Shown here: piece after piece, positions 35,176-43,751 of the stretch | Numbering within the stretch: the stretch's first letter is position 1 | Layout: each line of letters begins with the position of its first letter | Assembly (NCBI GenBank): GCA_003248805.1 | Contig: QFQY01000017.1 | Span: 18,042-82,041, forward strand | Length of the DNA: 64,000 nt | Reading direction: 5' to 3' | Source: Chelatococcus sp. | GTDB taxonomy: Bacteria > Pseudomonadota > Alphaproteobacteria > Rhizobiales > Beijerinckiaceae | Notes under the pieces: model-generated | The model's database searches: none | The model's input: only the letters and a program-made list of their open reading frames with translations | What the model was told of the DNA's origin: nothing | Program-made: the position numbers and the translations under genes

Positions 35176-35784
35176 ATGTCCGACGAGTTCGGTGAGAGCG
35201 GGCGGCCACCGGTGGGACCCATCCAGTCGCTTAATCGCGTGATGCGGCTCGACGGCGGTGACGCCGCGGAGACCGCGACGGAGCTGGTCGGCTACGTCAA
35301 GTGGTTCGACGTGGCCAAGGGCTATGGCTTCGTCATCCCGGAGGATGGCGGGGCCGACGTGCTCCTGCATGTCACGGTGCTGAAGCGCGATGGCTTCAAC
35401 GCCATCGCCGAAGGCGCGCGCATCGTGCTGGAGGCGATCGAGAAGGCGCGGGGACGCCAGGCGGTCCGCGTGCTCTCGATCGACACCTCGGCAGGCAGGC
35501 ATCCCTCCGAGCTGCCGGCGGCACGGACCAATGTGTCCGTCACGCCGACGAGCGGGCTGGAGCGAATGGTCGTCAAGTGGTTCAACCGCTTGCGCGGCTT
35601 CGGCTTCGTCTCGAAGGGCGAGGGCGCTCCCGATGTCTTCGTCCATATGGAGACCCTGAGGCGCTACGGGCTCGTCGAGCTGGTTCCGGGGCAGGAAGTG
35701 CTGGTGCGCTACGGGCCCGGACCCAAGGGCCTCATGGCGGCCGAGATCAGGCTGGAGCAGGGCGGGGCGATCGCGTCCCACTGA
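35176..35784 (+). CDS. tandem cold-shock domain protein
   Basis: The product is 202 residues from the ATG at 35176. It carries two cold-shock domains: the first near residues 40-105 (YVKWFDVAKGYGFV, LLHVTVLKRDG) and the second near 130-195 (VVKWFNRLRGFGFV, DVFVHMETLRRYG), joined by a linker. The aromatic RNP1 positions are kept in both, so both can bind single-stranded RNA or DNA. Double-CSD proteins of this size are common in Rhizobiales. A TTG start at 35152 is possible but less likely. Confidence 0.88.
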   Translation: MSDEFGESGRPPVGPIQSLNRVMRLDGGDAAETATELVGYVKWFDVAKGYGFVIPEDGGADVLLHVTVLKRDGFNAIAEGARIVLEAIEKARGRQAVRVLSIDTSAGRHPSELPAARTNVSVTPTSGLERMVVKWFNRLRGFGFVSKGEGAPDVFVHMETLRRYGLVELVPGQEVLVRYGPGPKGLMAAEIRLEQGGAIASH

Positions 35785-35897
35785 GGGGCGCTGAAAGTCT
35801 CCGGAGGATCGGCAATCTCCCCGGTTTCGGCGGTTCCGTTCATCTCGTCTCAAGAAATGCCTGATAGCGCTGGCCTTCATGGCCAGCGAGGGGCGCC

Positions 35898-36965
35898 GTG
35901 CTTCTCATTACGGATCGCGTCGAGAAAAGCGGATCTTTGGAGCGAGTGCTCGCGCTCTGGGGCGCCTGTGCCGTTGCCGACATTCATGGCGCGCCGCTCG
36001 GCAAGCGCGGGCAGCCGCGATTCGTCCTCACCGACATCGACCTGTCGAACTGCACGTCTGTCCTGGCGGCCCGGGACCTGCTGGCGCGGCTTCGCGCCAA
36101 GGGGCGGCCGCATCTATGCCTGCTGCGCGAGACGTCGGTGCGTGCGGCGGTGCAGGCAAACGCGCTCGGCGCGACGGCCACGCTCTCCTCGGATGCGCCT
36201 GCCTGCCTGTTGCGGGAGACGATCGGCGCGATGCTGGGTGCCGGCGACGCTCCGGCGGACAGGGCGGAGTTCCGGCGCGACGTCTCGGCCGCCACGGTCG
36301 CGTTTTCCGACATGCTCGCCGCGGCCGCCGCGGGCAAGCCGTTGCCGCTCGACGCGATCGACCAGGGGGTGCTCTCGATCAACCGGGCCGCGAGCGGCGC
36401 GAGTCTCGACGACTGGCTGGCGCTGGTTCGCGGCCATGACGACATGACCTACCAGCACTGCCTGCTCGTGTCGGGGCTGGCGGCTGCGTTCGGCAGCCAT
36501 CTCGGTTTCTGCGAGGAGGATCGCAAGCTCCTGACCTGCGCCGCCGTGCTCCACGACGTCGGCAAGGCCCGCATTCCGCTCGGCATTCTGCAGAAGGATG
36601 GAGGCCTGTCCGCCACCGAGCGCGAGATCGTCAGCAAGCATCCCCAGTTCGGCTATGACATGCTGGTGGCGCAAGGGGACGTTCGGCGGGACGTGCTGGC
36701 CGCGGTGCTGTCGCACCATGAATATCTCGACGGCTCCGGCTACCCGAACGGACTGCGCGGCGGCGAGATCTCGGACCTCGTGCGGATGGTGACGATCTGC
36801 GACGTGTACGGCGCGCTGATCGAGCGTCGCAGCTACAAGCCGGCGCTCGAGCCTTGCGCGGCCTTCGGCATTCTCGCGAACATGACAGGCAAGCTCGACC
36901 CCGCGCTCCTGCGCGCTTTCCAGCATATGACGCAGCTGAGCGGGAAGGCGAGCGCGGCCGCTTAG
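35898..36965 (+). CDS. HD-GYP domain protein with a degenerate receiver-like N-terminus
   Basis: The 355-residue protein has an N-terminal ~110 residues that fold like a receiver (FVLTDIDLSNC, LCLLRETSVRAAVQANALGA) but lack the usual acidic pocket, so phosphorylation is doubtful. From about 180 onward an HD-GYP phosphodiesterase domain is intact: YQHCLLVSG, LHDVGKARIP, SKHPQFGYDML, SHHEYLDGSGYP and ICDVYGALIERRSYKP. It probably hydrolyses cyclic di-GMP. The start is GTG at 35898. Confidence 0.87.
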   Translation: MLLITDRVEKSGSLERVLALWGACAVADIHGAPLGKRGQPRFVLTDIDLSNCTSVLAARDLLARLRAKGRPHLCLLRETSVRAAVQANALGATATLSSDAPACLLRETIGAMLGAGDAPADRAEFRRDVSAATVAFSDMLAAAAAGKPLPLDAIDQGVLSINRAASGASLDDWLALVRGHDDMTYQHCLLVSGLAAAFGSHLGFCEEDRKLLTCAAVLHDVGKARIPLGILQKDGGLSATEREIVSKHPQFGYDMLVAQGDVRRDVLAAVLSHHEYLDGSGYPNGLRGGEISDLVRMVTICDVYGALIERRSYKPALEPCAAFGILANMTGKLDPALLRAFQHMTQLSGKASAAA

Positions 36966-36966
36966 G

Positions 36967-37066
36967 GCATCGGCCCGAAAAGTGGAGCGCGGTTTTCGGA
37001 AAAGCCGATGCAAGATCAAAGAGCTAGAGGATCGGACTGAATACGAAATTCAGTCCGATCCTCTAG
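36967..37066. repeat. double-hairpin intergenic repeat
   Basis: The first hairpin (36967-37011) has arms GCATCGGC/GCCGATGC and inner arms CCGAAAA/TTTTCGG. The second (37024-37066) is a perfect 19-bp inverted repeat, starting CTAGAGGATCGGACTG and ending with the mirror CGATCCTCTAG, with a 5-base loop. There is no T-run, so it is not a classical terminator in either direction. Similar sequences are scattered through Rhizobiales genomes (from memory, not checked). Confidence 0.8.
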
Positions 37067-37157
37067 GCGAAACAGCGCTCCCTGGGATCGTATGCGGAAT
37101 GAGGACGACCGCCGAGTAAGGCCGGCAGCCGCACGCGGGTTAGGTCGGCGTGGACGG

Positions 37158-37508
37158 CTACAGCGCGAACGACGTCCCGCAGCCGCAGGAACTCGTCGCG
37201 TTCGGATTGGTGATTCGGAACGATTGACCGATCAGGTCGTCGACGAAATCGATGGTTGAGCCCGCCAGCAGGTCGACCGACGTCTCGTCGATCAGCACGG
37301 TGGCGCCGTCGCGCTCGATGACGATGTCGCCCGGCGCCTTTTCGCGGTCGACGTCGAAGACGTACTGGAAGCCCGAACAGCCGCCACCCGCGACGCTGAC
37401 GCGCAGCATCGAGCCGGGCGGCTCCTGGCTCATCACGGTCAGGATGCGGCTCGCCGCCTTGTCCGTCACCGAAATACCGTGGGCCTGTTCGAGAGTGTCG
37501 GTCGCCAT
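37158..37508 (-). CDS. erpA: iron-sulfur cluster insertion protein ErpA (A-type carrier)
   Basis: The 116-residue A-type carrier has cluster-binding cysteines in GGGCSGFQY (C44) and SSCGCGTSF (C108/C110). The typical ErpA/IscA core MLRVSVAGGGCSGFQY and ITNPNATSSCGCG endings are present. It hands Fe-S clusters to target enzymes. In many alphaproteobacteria this gene is divergent from dgt, as here (84 bp apart), which supports the ErpA name. Confidence 0.9.
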   Translation of the reverse strand: MATDTLEQAHGISVTDKAASRILTVMSQEPPGSMLRVSVAGGGCSGFQYVFDVDREKAPGDIVIERDGATVLIDETSVDLLAGSTIDFVDDLIGQSFRITNPNATSSCGCGTSFAL

Positions 37509-37592
37509 GGAGAGATGGTCCTTGCGCCTTGCCTGGCCGGAACGTAATGGCGCCGGGACCCCTCTTCAAGCGGGCGAGCCCGGACACCGGCC

Positions 37593-38831
37593 ATGCCGCA
37601 GCCTCAGATCATCCCGCCGCAACCCGCCGAGCCGGGCGACCGCTGGCGGGCGCCCTATGCCTGCCGCTCCAGCCTGAGCCGCGGGCGGCTCGTCGTCGAG
37701 CCCGCCTCGCCGACGCGCGGCGAATTCCAGCGCGACCGCGACCGCATCATCCACTCCACGGCCTTCCGCCGCCTCAAGCACAAGACCCAGGTCTTCGTCT
37801 CGCACGAGGGCGATCATTTCCGCACGCGGCTGACGCACACGATCGAGGTGGCGCAGATCGCCCGCGCGCTCGCCCGTGCGCTCGGCCTCGACGAGGACCT
37901 GGCCGAAGCGCTGGCGCTGGCGCACGACCTCGGCCACACGCCCTTCGGCCATACCGGCGAGGATGCGCTCGACGAGTGCATGGCCAGCTTCGGCGGTTTC
38001 GACCACAACGCCCAGACCCTGCGGATCGTGACCCGGCTCGAGCGCCGCTACGCGAATTTCGACGGGCTCAACCTGACCTGGGAAACGCTGGAAGGGCTCG
38101 TCAAGCACAACGGCCCCCTGATCGGGCCGGACGGCAGGCCGACCGAGCGCTACGCGGCGCGGGGCATCCCGGCCGCCATCGTGGAGTATCAGGACCGCCA
38201 GGACCTCTGGCTCGGCAGCTTCGCCTCGGCCGAGGCGCAGGTCGCGGCCCTCGCCGACGATATCGCCTACAACGCTCATGACATCGACGACGGGCTGCGT
38301 GCCGGGCTCTTCGGCCATGCCGAGCTCGCCCGGGTCCCCTTCCTCGCGGAACTCCTCGACGAGATCGAGCGGTTGCATCCGGGGCTGGAGCGGCCGCGCG
38401 CCACCAACGAGCTCGTCCGGCGCATCATCACTCGCTTCGTCGAGGATGTGATCGCGGAGTCGCTCGCCAGGCTGTCGCGGCTGGCGCCCGCCGACGCCGA
38501 CGCGATCCGGCGCGCGGGCGAGCCGGTCGTCGCGTTCTCGGAGCGGATTTCGGCCGCCGATCGCGCGATCAAGGCTTTCCTCTATCCCAACATGTACCGG
38601 CACGCCCGCATCGCGCCGATCAGGGCGCAGGCGGCCCAGGTGGTTCGCGACCTGTTCCAGCGCTTCAGTGCCGATCCCTCGGCCATGCCGGAGGAATGGG
38701 CCGCCGGTTGCGGCGGGCTCGACGAGCACCGCCGTGCCCGCCGCATCGCCGACTATATCGCCGGCATGACCGACTCCTACGCGCTCGACGAGCATCGGCG
38801 CCTGTTTGACGCCACTCCCGCGCTGCGATAG
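37593..38831 (+). CDS. dgt: deoxyguanosinetriphosphate triphosphohydrolase-like protein (dNTPase, HD superfamily)
   Basis: The 412-residue HD-domain enzyme hydrolyses dNTPs to deoxynucleosides and triphosphate. It has FRRLKHKTQVF, HTIEVAQIARALARAL, ALAHDLGHTPFGHTGEDAL with the HD metal pair, and ALADDIAYNAHDIDDGL. It belongs to the shorter type-2 dGTPase group. It is divergent from erpA and only 36 bp before argS, an order conserved in alphaproteobacteria. Confidence 0.9.
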   Translation: MPQPQIIPPQPAEPGDRWRAPYACRSSLSRGRLVVEPASPTRGEFQRDRDRIIHSTAFRRLKHKTQVFVSHEGDHFRTRLTHTIEVAQIARALARALGLDEDLAEALALAHDLGHTPFGHTGEDALDECMASFGGFDHNAQTLRIVTRLERRYANFDGLNLTWETLEGLVKHNGPLIGPDGRPTERYAARGIPAAIVEYQDRQDLWLGSFASAEAQVAALADDIAYNAHDIDDGLRAGLFGHAELARVPFLAELLDEIERLHPGLERPRATNELVRRIITRFVEDVIAESLARLSRLAPADADAIRRAGEPVVAFSERISAADRAIKAFLYPNMYRHARIAPIRAQAAQVVRDLFQRFSADPSAMPEEWAAGCGGLDEHRRARRIADYIAGMTDSYALDEHRRLFDATPALR

Positions 38832-38867
38832 GGCCGGGCGCTTCCCATCCCGATGGTCGTGGCCGCG

Positions 38868-40634
38868 ATGAACCTGTTCGAGACCTATTCCGCCCGTGTC
38901 ACTGCCGCGCTCCACGCGCTGGCCGAGCGAGGGGGCGTCCCCGCGGGTCTCAATCTCGCGCGCGTCGTGGTCGAGCCGACGAAGGATCCGGCCCATGGCG
39001 ATCTCGCGACCAACGCCGCCATGGTCCTCGCCAAGGAAGCGGGCACCAACCCGCGCGCGCTCGCCGGCCTGCTGGTCGAGGAGCTGGCGCGCGATCCCGA
39101 GATCCGCAAGGCCGAGATCGCGGGGCCCGGCTTCATCAACCTGACGCTGGACCCCGCCGTCTTCACGGCCGTGCTGAAGGGGGCCGTCGAGGCCGGAACG
39201 GATTACGGGCGCGGCCGTGCGAAGGCCGAGCCGAGGACCAATGTCGAATATGTCTCGGCCAACCCGACGGGGCCGATGCATGTCGGCCATGGCCGCGGCG
39301 CCGTCTTCGGCGACTCGCTCGCCAATCTGCTGGCTTTCGCCGGGCACGCCGTCACGCGGGAATACTACATCAACGATGCCGGCGCGCAGGTCGACGTGCT
39401 CGCGCGGTCGGCGTTCCTGCGTTATCGCGAGGCGCTCGGCGAGGACATCGGCGCGATTCCGGAGGGGCTCTATCCCGGCGATTACCTGAAATCGGTCGGG
39501 GAGACGCTGGCGGCGCAGCATGGCGCGGCGCTGAAGGCGATGGCGGAGGCGGAATGGCTGCCGCTCGTCCGCCAGACGGCCATCGACGGCATGATGGCGA
39601 TGATCCGCGACGATCTCGCCGCTCTCGGCGTGGTGCACGACGTCTTCTTCTCCGAGCGCTCCCTGCAGACGGTCGACGGCGACAGGGATGCCGTCGCGGA
39701 GACGATCGCGGATCTGCGCGCGCGCGATCTCGTCTATGAGGGCCGGCTGCCGCCTCCCAAAGGCCAGAAGGACGAGGATTGGGAGGATCGCGAGCAGACG
39801 CTGTTCCGCGCCACCCGCTTCGGCGACGATGTCGACCGGCCGCTGCTGAAGTCGGACGGCAGCTACACCTACTTCGCCAACGACATCGCCTATCACCGCT
39901 CCAAGTTCACGCGCGGCTTCGCCGAGATGATCGACGTCTGGGGCGCCGACCATGGCGGCTACGTCAAGCGCATGCAGGCGGCCGTGAAGGCGACGACCGC
40001 CGAGAAGGGCGCGCTCGACGTCAAGCTCTGCCAGCTCGTCAAGCTGCTGCGCAACGGCGAGCCGGTGAAGATGTCGAAGCGCTCGGGCGATTTCGTCACC
40101 CTGCGCGAGGTCATCGACGAAGTGGGCCGGGACGCGGTCCGCTTCATGATGATTTTCCGCAAGAACGACGCGACCTTGGATTTCGACCTTGCCAAGGTGG
40201 TCGAGCAGTCCAAGGACAACCCCGTCTTTTACGTCCAGTATGCGCATGCGCGCTGCGCCTCCATCTTCCGGCAGGCGCGCGAGGCCTTTCCGGAGATCGA
40301 TCTCTCGTCGGCAGCGCTGGCGGGCGCCGATCTGTCGCTGCTCGTCGACGAGTCGGAAGTGGGCATCGTCAAGATGATCGCGGCCTATCCGCGTCTGATC
40401 GAGGCCGCCGCCGCGGCGCATGAACCGCATCGCGTGGCATTCTTCGTGCATGACCTCGCCAGCGCTTTTCATTCGCTGTGGAACAAGGGCAAAGACTCGC
40501 CGCAATTACGATTCGTTAATCAAACTGATCGAGAGTCGACTTTGGCGAGGTTGGCGTTTGTGCATGCGGTGCGCAGCGTTCTTGCTTCCGGTCTGGCTGT
40601 CGCCGGAGTTGCGGCGCCGGAGGAAATGCGCTGA
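38868..40634 (+). CDS. argS: arginyl-tRNA synthetase
   Basis: The 588-residue class I synthetase charges tRNA-Arg. It has an N-terminal additional domain, the HIGH-type signature NPTGPMHVGHGRG, the KMSK loop VKMSKRSGDF, and a C-terminal DALR anticodon-binding domain ending AVAGVAAPEEMR. The ATG at 38868 (MNLFETYSARV) fits the family start better than the one at 38853. The gene follows dgt closely and precedes the SPOR gene. Confidence 0.95.
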   Translation: MNLFETYSARVTAALHALAERGGVPAGLNLARVVVEPTKDPAHGDLATNAAMVLAKEAGTNPRALAGLLVEELARDPEIRKAEIAGPGFINLTLDPAVFTAVLKGAVEAGTDYGRGRAKAEPRTNVEYVSANPTGPMHVGHGRGAVFGDSLANLLAFAGHAVTREYYINDAGAQVDVLARSAFLRYREALGEDIGAIPEGLYPGDYLKSVGETLAAQHGAALKAMAEAEWLPLVRQTAIDGMMAMIRDDLAALGVVHDVFFSERSLQTVDGDRDAVAETIADLRARDLVYEGRLPPPKGQKDEDWEDREQTLFRATRFGDDVDRPLLKSDGSYTYFANDIAYHRSKFTRGFAEMIDVWGADHGGYVKRMQAAVKATTAEKGALDVKLCQLVKLLRNGEPVKMSKRSGDFVTLREVIDEVGRDAVRFMMIFRKNDATLDFDLAKVVEQSKDNPVFYVQYAHARCASIFRQAREAFPEIDLSSAALAGADLSLLVDESEVGIVKMIAAYPRLIEAAAAAHEPHRVAFFVHDLASAFHSLWNKGKDSPQLRFVNQTDRESTLARLAFVHAVRSVLASGLAVAGVAAPEEMR

Positions 40635-40730
40635 CGGGGTTTGCCGGCGGCGTGCACCAGGTCAGATTGACCGCGTAGTCCGCCCGGCGTCGAATGCGTC
40701 GCGTCGGTCCGCGCTGGAGTGGGTCATGCC

Positions 40731-42323
40731 ATGAGTGAGCCAGCTAGAAATCGTTTCGCTCTCGATCTCGAGGATCTGGAGCGTCAGCTGAGGGGGGCCG
40801 GGCAGATGCCCCGCCCCGGCCAGCAGGTCGATCCGCTTGCGGAATTGACGCGCATCGTCGGTCAGGACGATCCGCTGAAGGAGATTTTCGCCGAGCGGGC
40901 GCAGGCTCCTGCTCCTGCCCCCGTGGCAGCCTGGCCCGGCACGCGGCAGGAGCCGTCTTTCGCGCAGATGGCGCCGAAGCCGGCGCCGGCCCCGGAGGTA
41001 CGCGGCGCGCTCGACGAGTTCGAGGCGCTTCTGCGCCGCACCGAAGGGGGCAGGGCTCCCCAGGCGGCCCAGCCGGTTGCGGTCCCGCAGCCGCAGCAGC
41101 CGTCCGAGCCGCACTACGAGGCTTCTCAGGCGCCGCATTTTCAGCCCTTCGATCCGCATGGTGGCGGGCAGCCGCCGCGTGATCTCGACGAGGTTCGGGG
41201 CGGCTATGTCGCCGCCGCTCCGGCGCCGGACTACGACTACGAGCCCTCGGAGAGCGTCGATCAGACCTATGTTCCCGAGGAGGAGATGCCAGATCTCGAG
41301 CCGCGGCGGTCCCGCAAGGGCCTCGTGATCGCCGCCGCGATCGTCGTGATCGGCGTCGCCGGCGTGGGCGCCGCGATGGCGCTGCGCGGCTCCAAGGTGA
41401 CCGCCGACGGGGCGCCTCCGACGATCGTGGCCGATCAGTCGCCGGTGAAGATCCAGCCGGTCAATCCGGGCGGCGCAGAGATCCCGAACCAGAACAAGCA
41501 GATTTATGAGCGGGCCGGAGAGGCGCCGGGCGGCAAGACCAAGGTCGTCAGCAGCGAAGAGCAGCCCGTCGACGTTCAGCAGGCGGCCCGGAGCATGCCA
41601 TCCCGCGTCGTCCTCGCCGGGCCCGGCGCTCCTGCCGCGAATCCGCTCGCGCAGGCGCCTGGCGCCGCCGAGGCCGCGGCCCCGGGCGCGACGCCGTCGG
41701 TGGCGACCCTGACGCCGGCCGAGCCCGCTCTCGTGCCCGTTCCGGCCGTGCCGGGGCTGGGCGAGCCGCGCCGCGTGCGCACCGTTTCGATCCGGCCCGA
41801 CGGCTCGCCCGCGGCATCGGGCGAGGCGGCTGCTGCTCAGCCCACCGTCACGGCGGCGTTGCCGCCGAGGGCGCCTGCGGTCGCTGCGACGCCCGTCGCC
41901 GCGCCGCAGCCGCCGGCCCGTTCGCCCGTGGCCGAAGCGCCGAAGGCGCAGGAGCGCGTCACCCCGCCTGCGGCGACGACGCCGTCGGGGCCGCTGAAGC
42001 TCGCCAGCGCCGCGCCGTCCGCGCCCCCGGCTGCGCAGCCGGCCACGTCGGCGACGGCAGCGATCCGGGCCGGCTCGGGCGATTTCATCGTGCAGCTCGC
42101 GGCTCCCGGCAGCGAGGCCGAGGCGCGCGCCACTTTCGCCGGTCTCCAGCGCAAATACGGCAACCTGCTCGGCGGCTATTCGCCGATCGTGCGCAAGACC
42201 GAACTCGCCGGCGGCAAGACGGTCTATCGCCTGCGCGTCGGCCCCTTCTCGCGCGAGGATGCGACCTCCATGTGCACGCAGCTCCAGGGCGCCGGCGGCC
42301 AGTGCTTCATCGCCAGGAACTGA
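40731..42323 (+). CDS. SPOR domain cell-division-associated membrane protein
   Basis: The 530-residue protein has a long cytoplasmic Pro/Gln/Ala-rich region, one transmembrane helix near residues 195-217 (KGLVIAAAIVVIGVAGVGAA), a low-complexity Ala/Pro linker, and a C-terminal SPOR domain (about 445-530) with FIVQLAAPGSEAEARATFAG and YRLRVGPFSREDATSMC. SPOR domains bind denuded peptidoglycan at division sites. Position between argS and nagZ is the conserved alphaproteobacterial context. A GTG at 40719 could extend it by four residues. Confidence 0.88.
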   Translation: MSEPARNRFALDLEDLERQLRGAGQMPRPGQQVDPLAELTRIVGQDDPLKEIFAERAQAPAPAPVAAWPGTRQEPSFAQMAPKPAPAPEVRGALDEFEALLRRTEGGRAPQAAQPVAVPQPQQPSEPHYEASQAPHFQPFDPHGGGQPPRDLDEVRGGYVAAAPAPDYDYEPSESVDQTYVPEEEMPDLEPRRSRKGLVIAAAIVVIGVAGVGAAMALRGSKVTADGAPPTIVADQSPVKIQPVNPGGAEIPNQNKQIYERAGEAPGGKTKVVSSEEQPVDVQQAARSMPSRVVLAGPGAPAANPLAQAPGAAEAAAPGATPSVATLTPAEPALVPVPAVPGLGEPRRVRTVSIRPDGSPAASGEAAAAQPTVTAALPPRAPAVAATPVAAPQPPARSPVAEAPKAQERVTPPAATTPSGPLKLASAAPSAPPAAQPATSATAAIRAGSGDFIVQLAAPGSEAEARATFAGLQRKYGNLLGGYSPIVRKTELAGGKTVYRLRVGPFSREDATSMCTQLQGAGGQCFIARN

Positions 42324-42373
42324 GCCGGGTGACCGGCTGAGCCGGATAGGCCAGTCGAGGACAGGATGGCGAG

Positions 42374-42405
42374 AAGGCCGGCGGCGCGAGCCCGCCGGCC
42401 TTTTT
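42374..42405 (+). terminator. Rho-independent terminator after the SPOR gene
   Basis: An 11-bp stem AAGGCCGGCGG/CCGCCGGCCTT with a 7-base loop is followed by TTTTT (42401-42405). It ends the dgt-argS-SPOR transcription unit about 50 bp past its last stop and insulates the TRAP binding-protein gene that follows. Confidence 0.8.
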
Positions 42406-42561
42406 CGTGCGGCGCGCGCCTCTCGCCTTGTGTGCAGCGCATGAGCGCCTTTCGTCGCGCTGGTTTCGCGACGAGGCTCGTGGCATTAGCGTGCGCACAA
42501 AATCCGTTCCTCACCATGTTCGCGATGAGGGGACGAGAAGATGGCCAATGGAGGAATGCCG

Positions 42562-43656
42562 ATGGATCGCCGTAAATTCGTCACCGCTGCCGGCGCGGGA
42601 GCCGCCGCCAGCGTCGCCATCGCCGCGCCGGCCATCGCGCAGTCGCAGCCGAAGGTCAGCTGGCGGCTGACCTCGAGCTATCCCAAGAGCCTCGATACGC
42701 TGTTCGGCCTGTCGACGCAGGTCGCCAAGCGCGTCGCCGAGGCGACCGACGGCAACTTCCAGATTCAGGTCTTCGCACCCGGCGAGATCGTGCCCGGCCT
42801 GCAGGCCCTCGACGCGGTCCAGAACGGCACGGTCGAATGCAGCCACACCCTGTCGAGCTTCTATATCGGCAAGGACCCGGCCTTCGCCTTCGAGACCTCG
42901 CTGCCCTTCGGCTTCAACACCCGTCAACAGAACGCCTGGCTCTATTCCGGCGGCGGTCTCGAGCTCTGCCGCGCCTTCATGAAGGGCTACAACCTCTACA
43001 CCATCCCCTCCGGCAACACCGGCGCGCAGATGGGCGGCTGGTTCCGCAAGGAGATCAAGTCGCTCGAGGACCTGAAGGGCCTCAAGATGCGCATCGCCGG
43101 CATGGGCGGGCAGATCATGGCCAAGCTCGGCGTCGTGCCGCAGCAGATCGCCGGCGGCGACATCTATCCGGCGCTGGAGCGCGGCACGCTCGACGCGGTC
43201 GAGTTCTCCGGCCCGTATGACGACGAGAAGCTCGGCTTCCAGCGCGTGGCGAAATACTATTACTATCCGGGGTTCTGGGAAGGGAACGCCAATGTCAGCT
43301 TCCTGGTGAACCTCGACAAGTGGAACGCGCTTCCGGCGTCTTACAAGGCGATCGTCGAGGCGGCCTGCGCCGAGGCCAATGCGCTCTGCGTCGCGAAATA
43401 CGACCACGGCAACCCGGATGCGATGCTGCGCCTCGCCGGCTCGGGCGCCGAGCTGCGGCCCTTCCCTCAGGAGGTCATGGCGGCGGCCTTCAAGGAGGCC
43501 TATGCGATGTATGCCGAGCTCGCGGCCTCGAACCCGAACTTCAAGACGTTCTACGATTCGTTCCTGCCGTACTGGAAGAAGGAGCAGCTCTGGTTCCGCA
43601 TCGCCGAGCTGCCTTTCGACGCCTTCAACGCGCAGATGTCGGCGCAGATGCGCTGA
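42562..43656 (+). CDS. TRAP transporter substrate-binding protein (DctP family)
   Basis: The product is 364 residues from the ATG at 42562, 6 bp after a perfect GGAGGA. The N-terminus MDRRKFVTAAGAGAA is a twin-arginine signal. The mature domain has WRLTSSYPKSLDTLFG, LKGLKMRIAGMGGQIMAKLG and ALERGTLDAVEFSGPYDDEK, typical of the TakP/2-oxo-acid-binding branch. No DctQ or DctM membrane genes are adjacent, so it must work with a transporter elsewhere. It interrupts the conserved SPOR-nagZ neighbourhood. Confidence 0.88.
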   Translation: MDRRKFVTAAGAGAAASVAIAAPAIAQSQPKVSWRLTSSYPKSLDTLFGLSTQVAKRVAEATDGNFQIQVFAPGEIVPGLQALDAVQNGTVECSHTLSSFYIGKDPAFAFETSLPFGFNTRQQNAWLYSGGGLELCRAFMKGYNLYTIPSGNTGAQMGGWFRKEIKSLEDLKGLKMRIAGMGGQIMAKLGVVPQQIAGGDIYPALERGTLDAVEFSGPYDDEKLGFQRVAKYYYYPGFWEGNANVSFLVNLDKWNALPASYKAIVEAACAEANALCVAKYDHGNPDAMLRLAGSGAELRPFPQEVMAAAFKEAYAMYAELAASNPNFKTFYDSFLPYWKKEQLWFRIAELPFDAFNAQMSAQMR

Positions 43657-43751
43657 GGCTTTCGGCTCGGCGCCGCTCCCTCGCCGCGATCTCGCGGCAA
43701 GGGGGCGGCGTCGCGCTTGACCGCGCCCGCGCCTGTTCCTAACCCGGCACC

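Noticed and set aside
37566..40505. 979-codon reverse-strand frame opposite dgt and argS
   Set aside because: Same GC effect. Both forward genes are complete and well recognised.
40495..40525. CtrA-like TTAA site near the end of argS
   Set aside because: The half-sites do not fit the TTAA-N7-TTAA spacing and the position is inside a coding region more than 200 bp before the SPOR gene.
43660..43720. Terminator between the TRAP receptor gene and nagZ
   Set aside because: GC-rich inverted bases (GCCGCGATCTCGCGGC) are present but no T-run follows in either direction.
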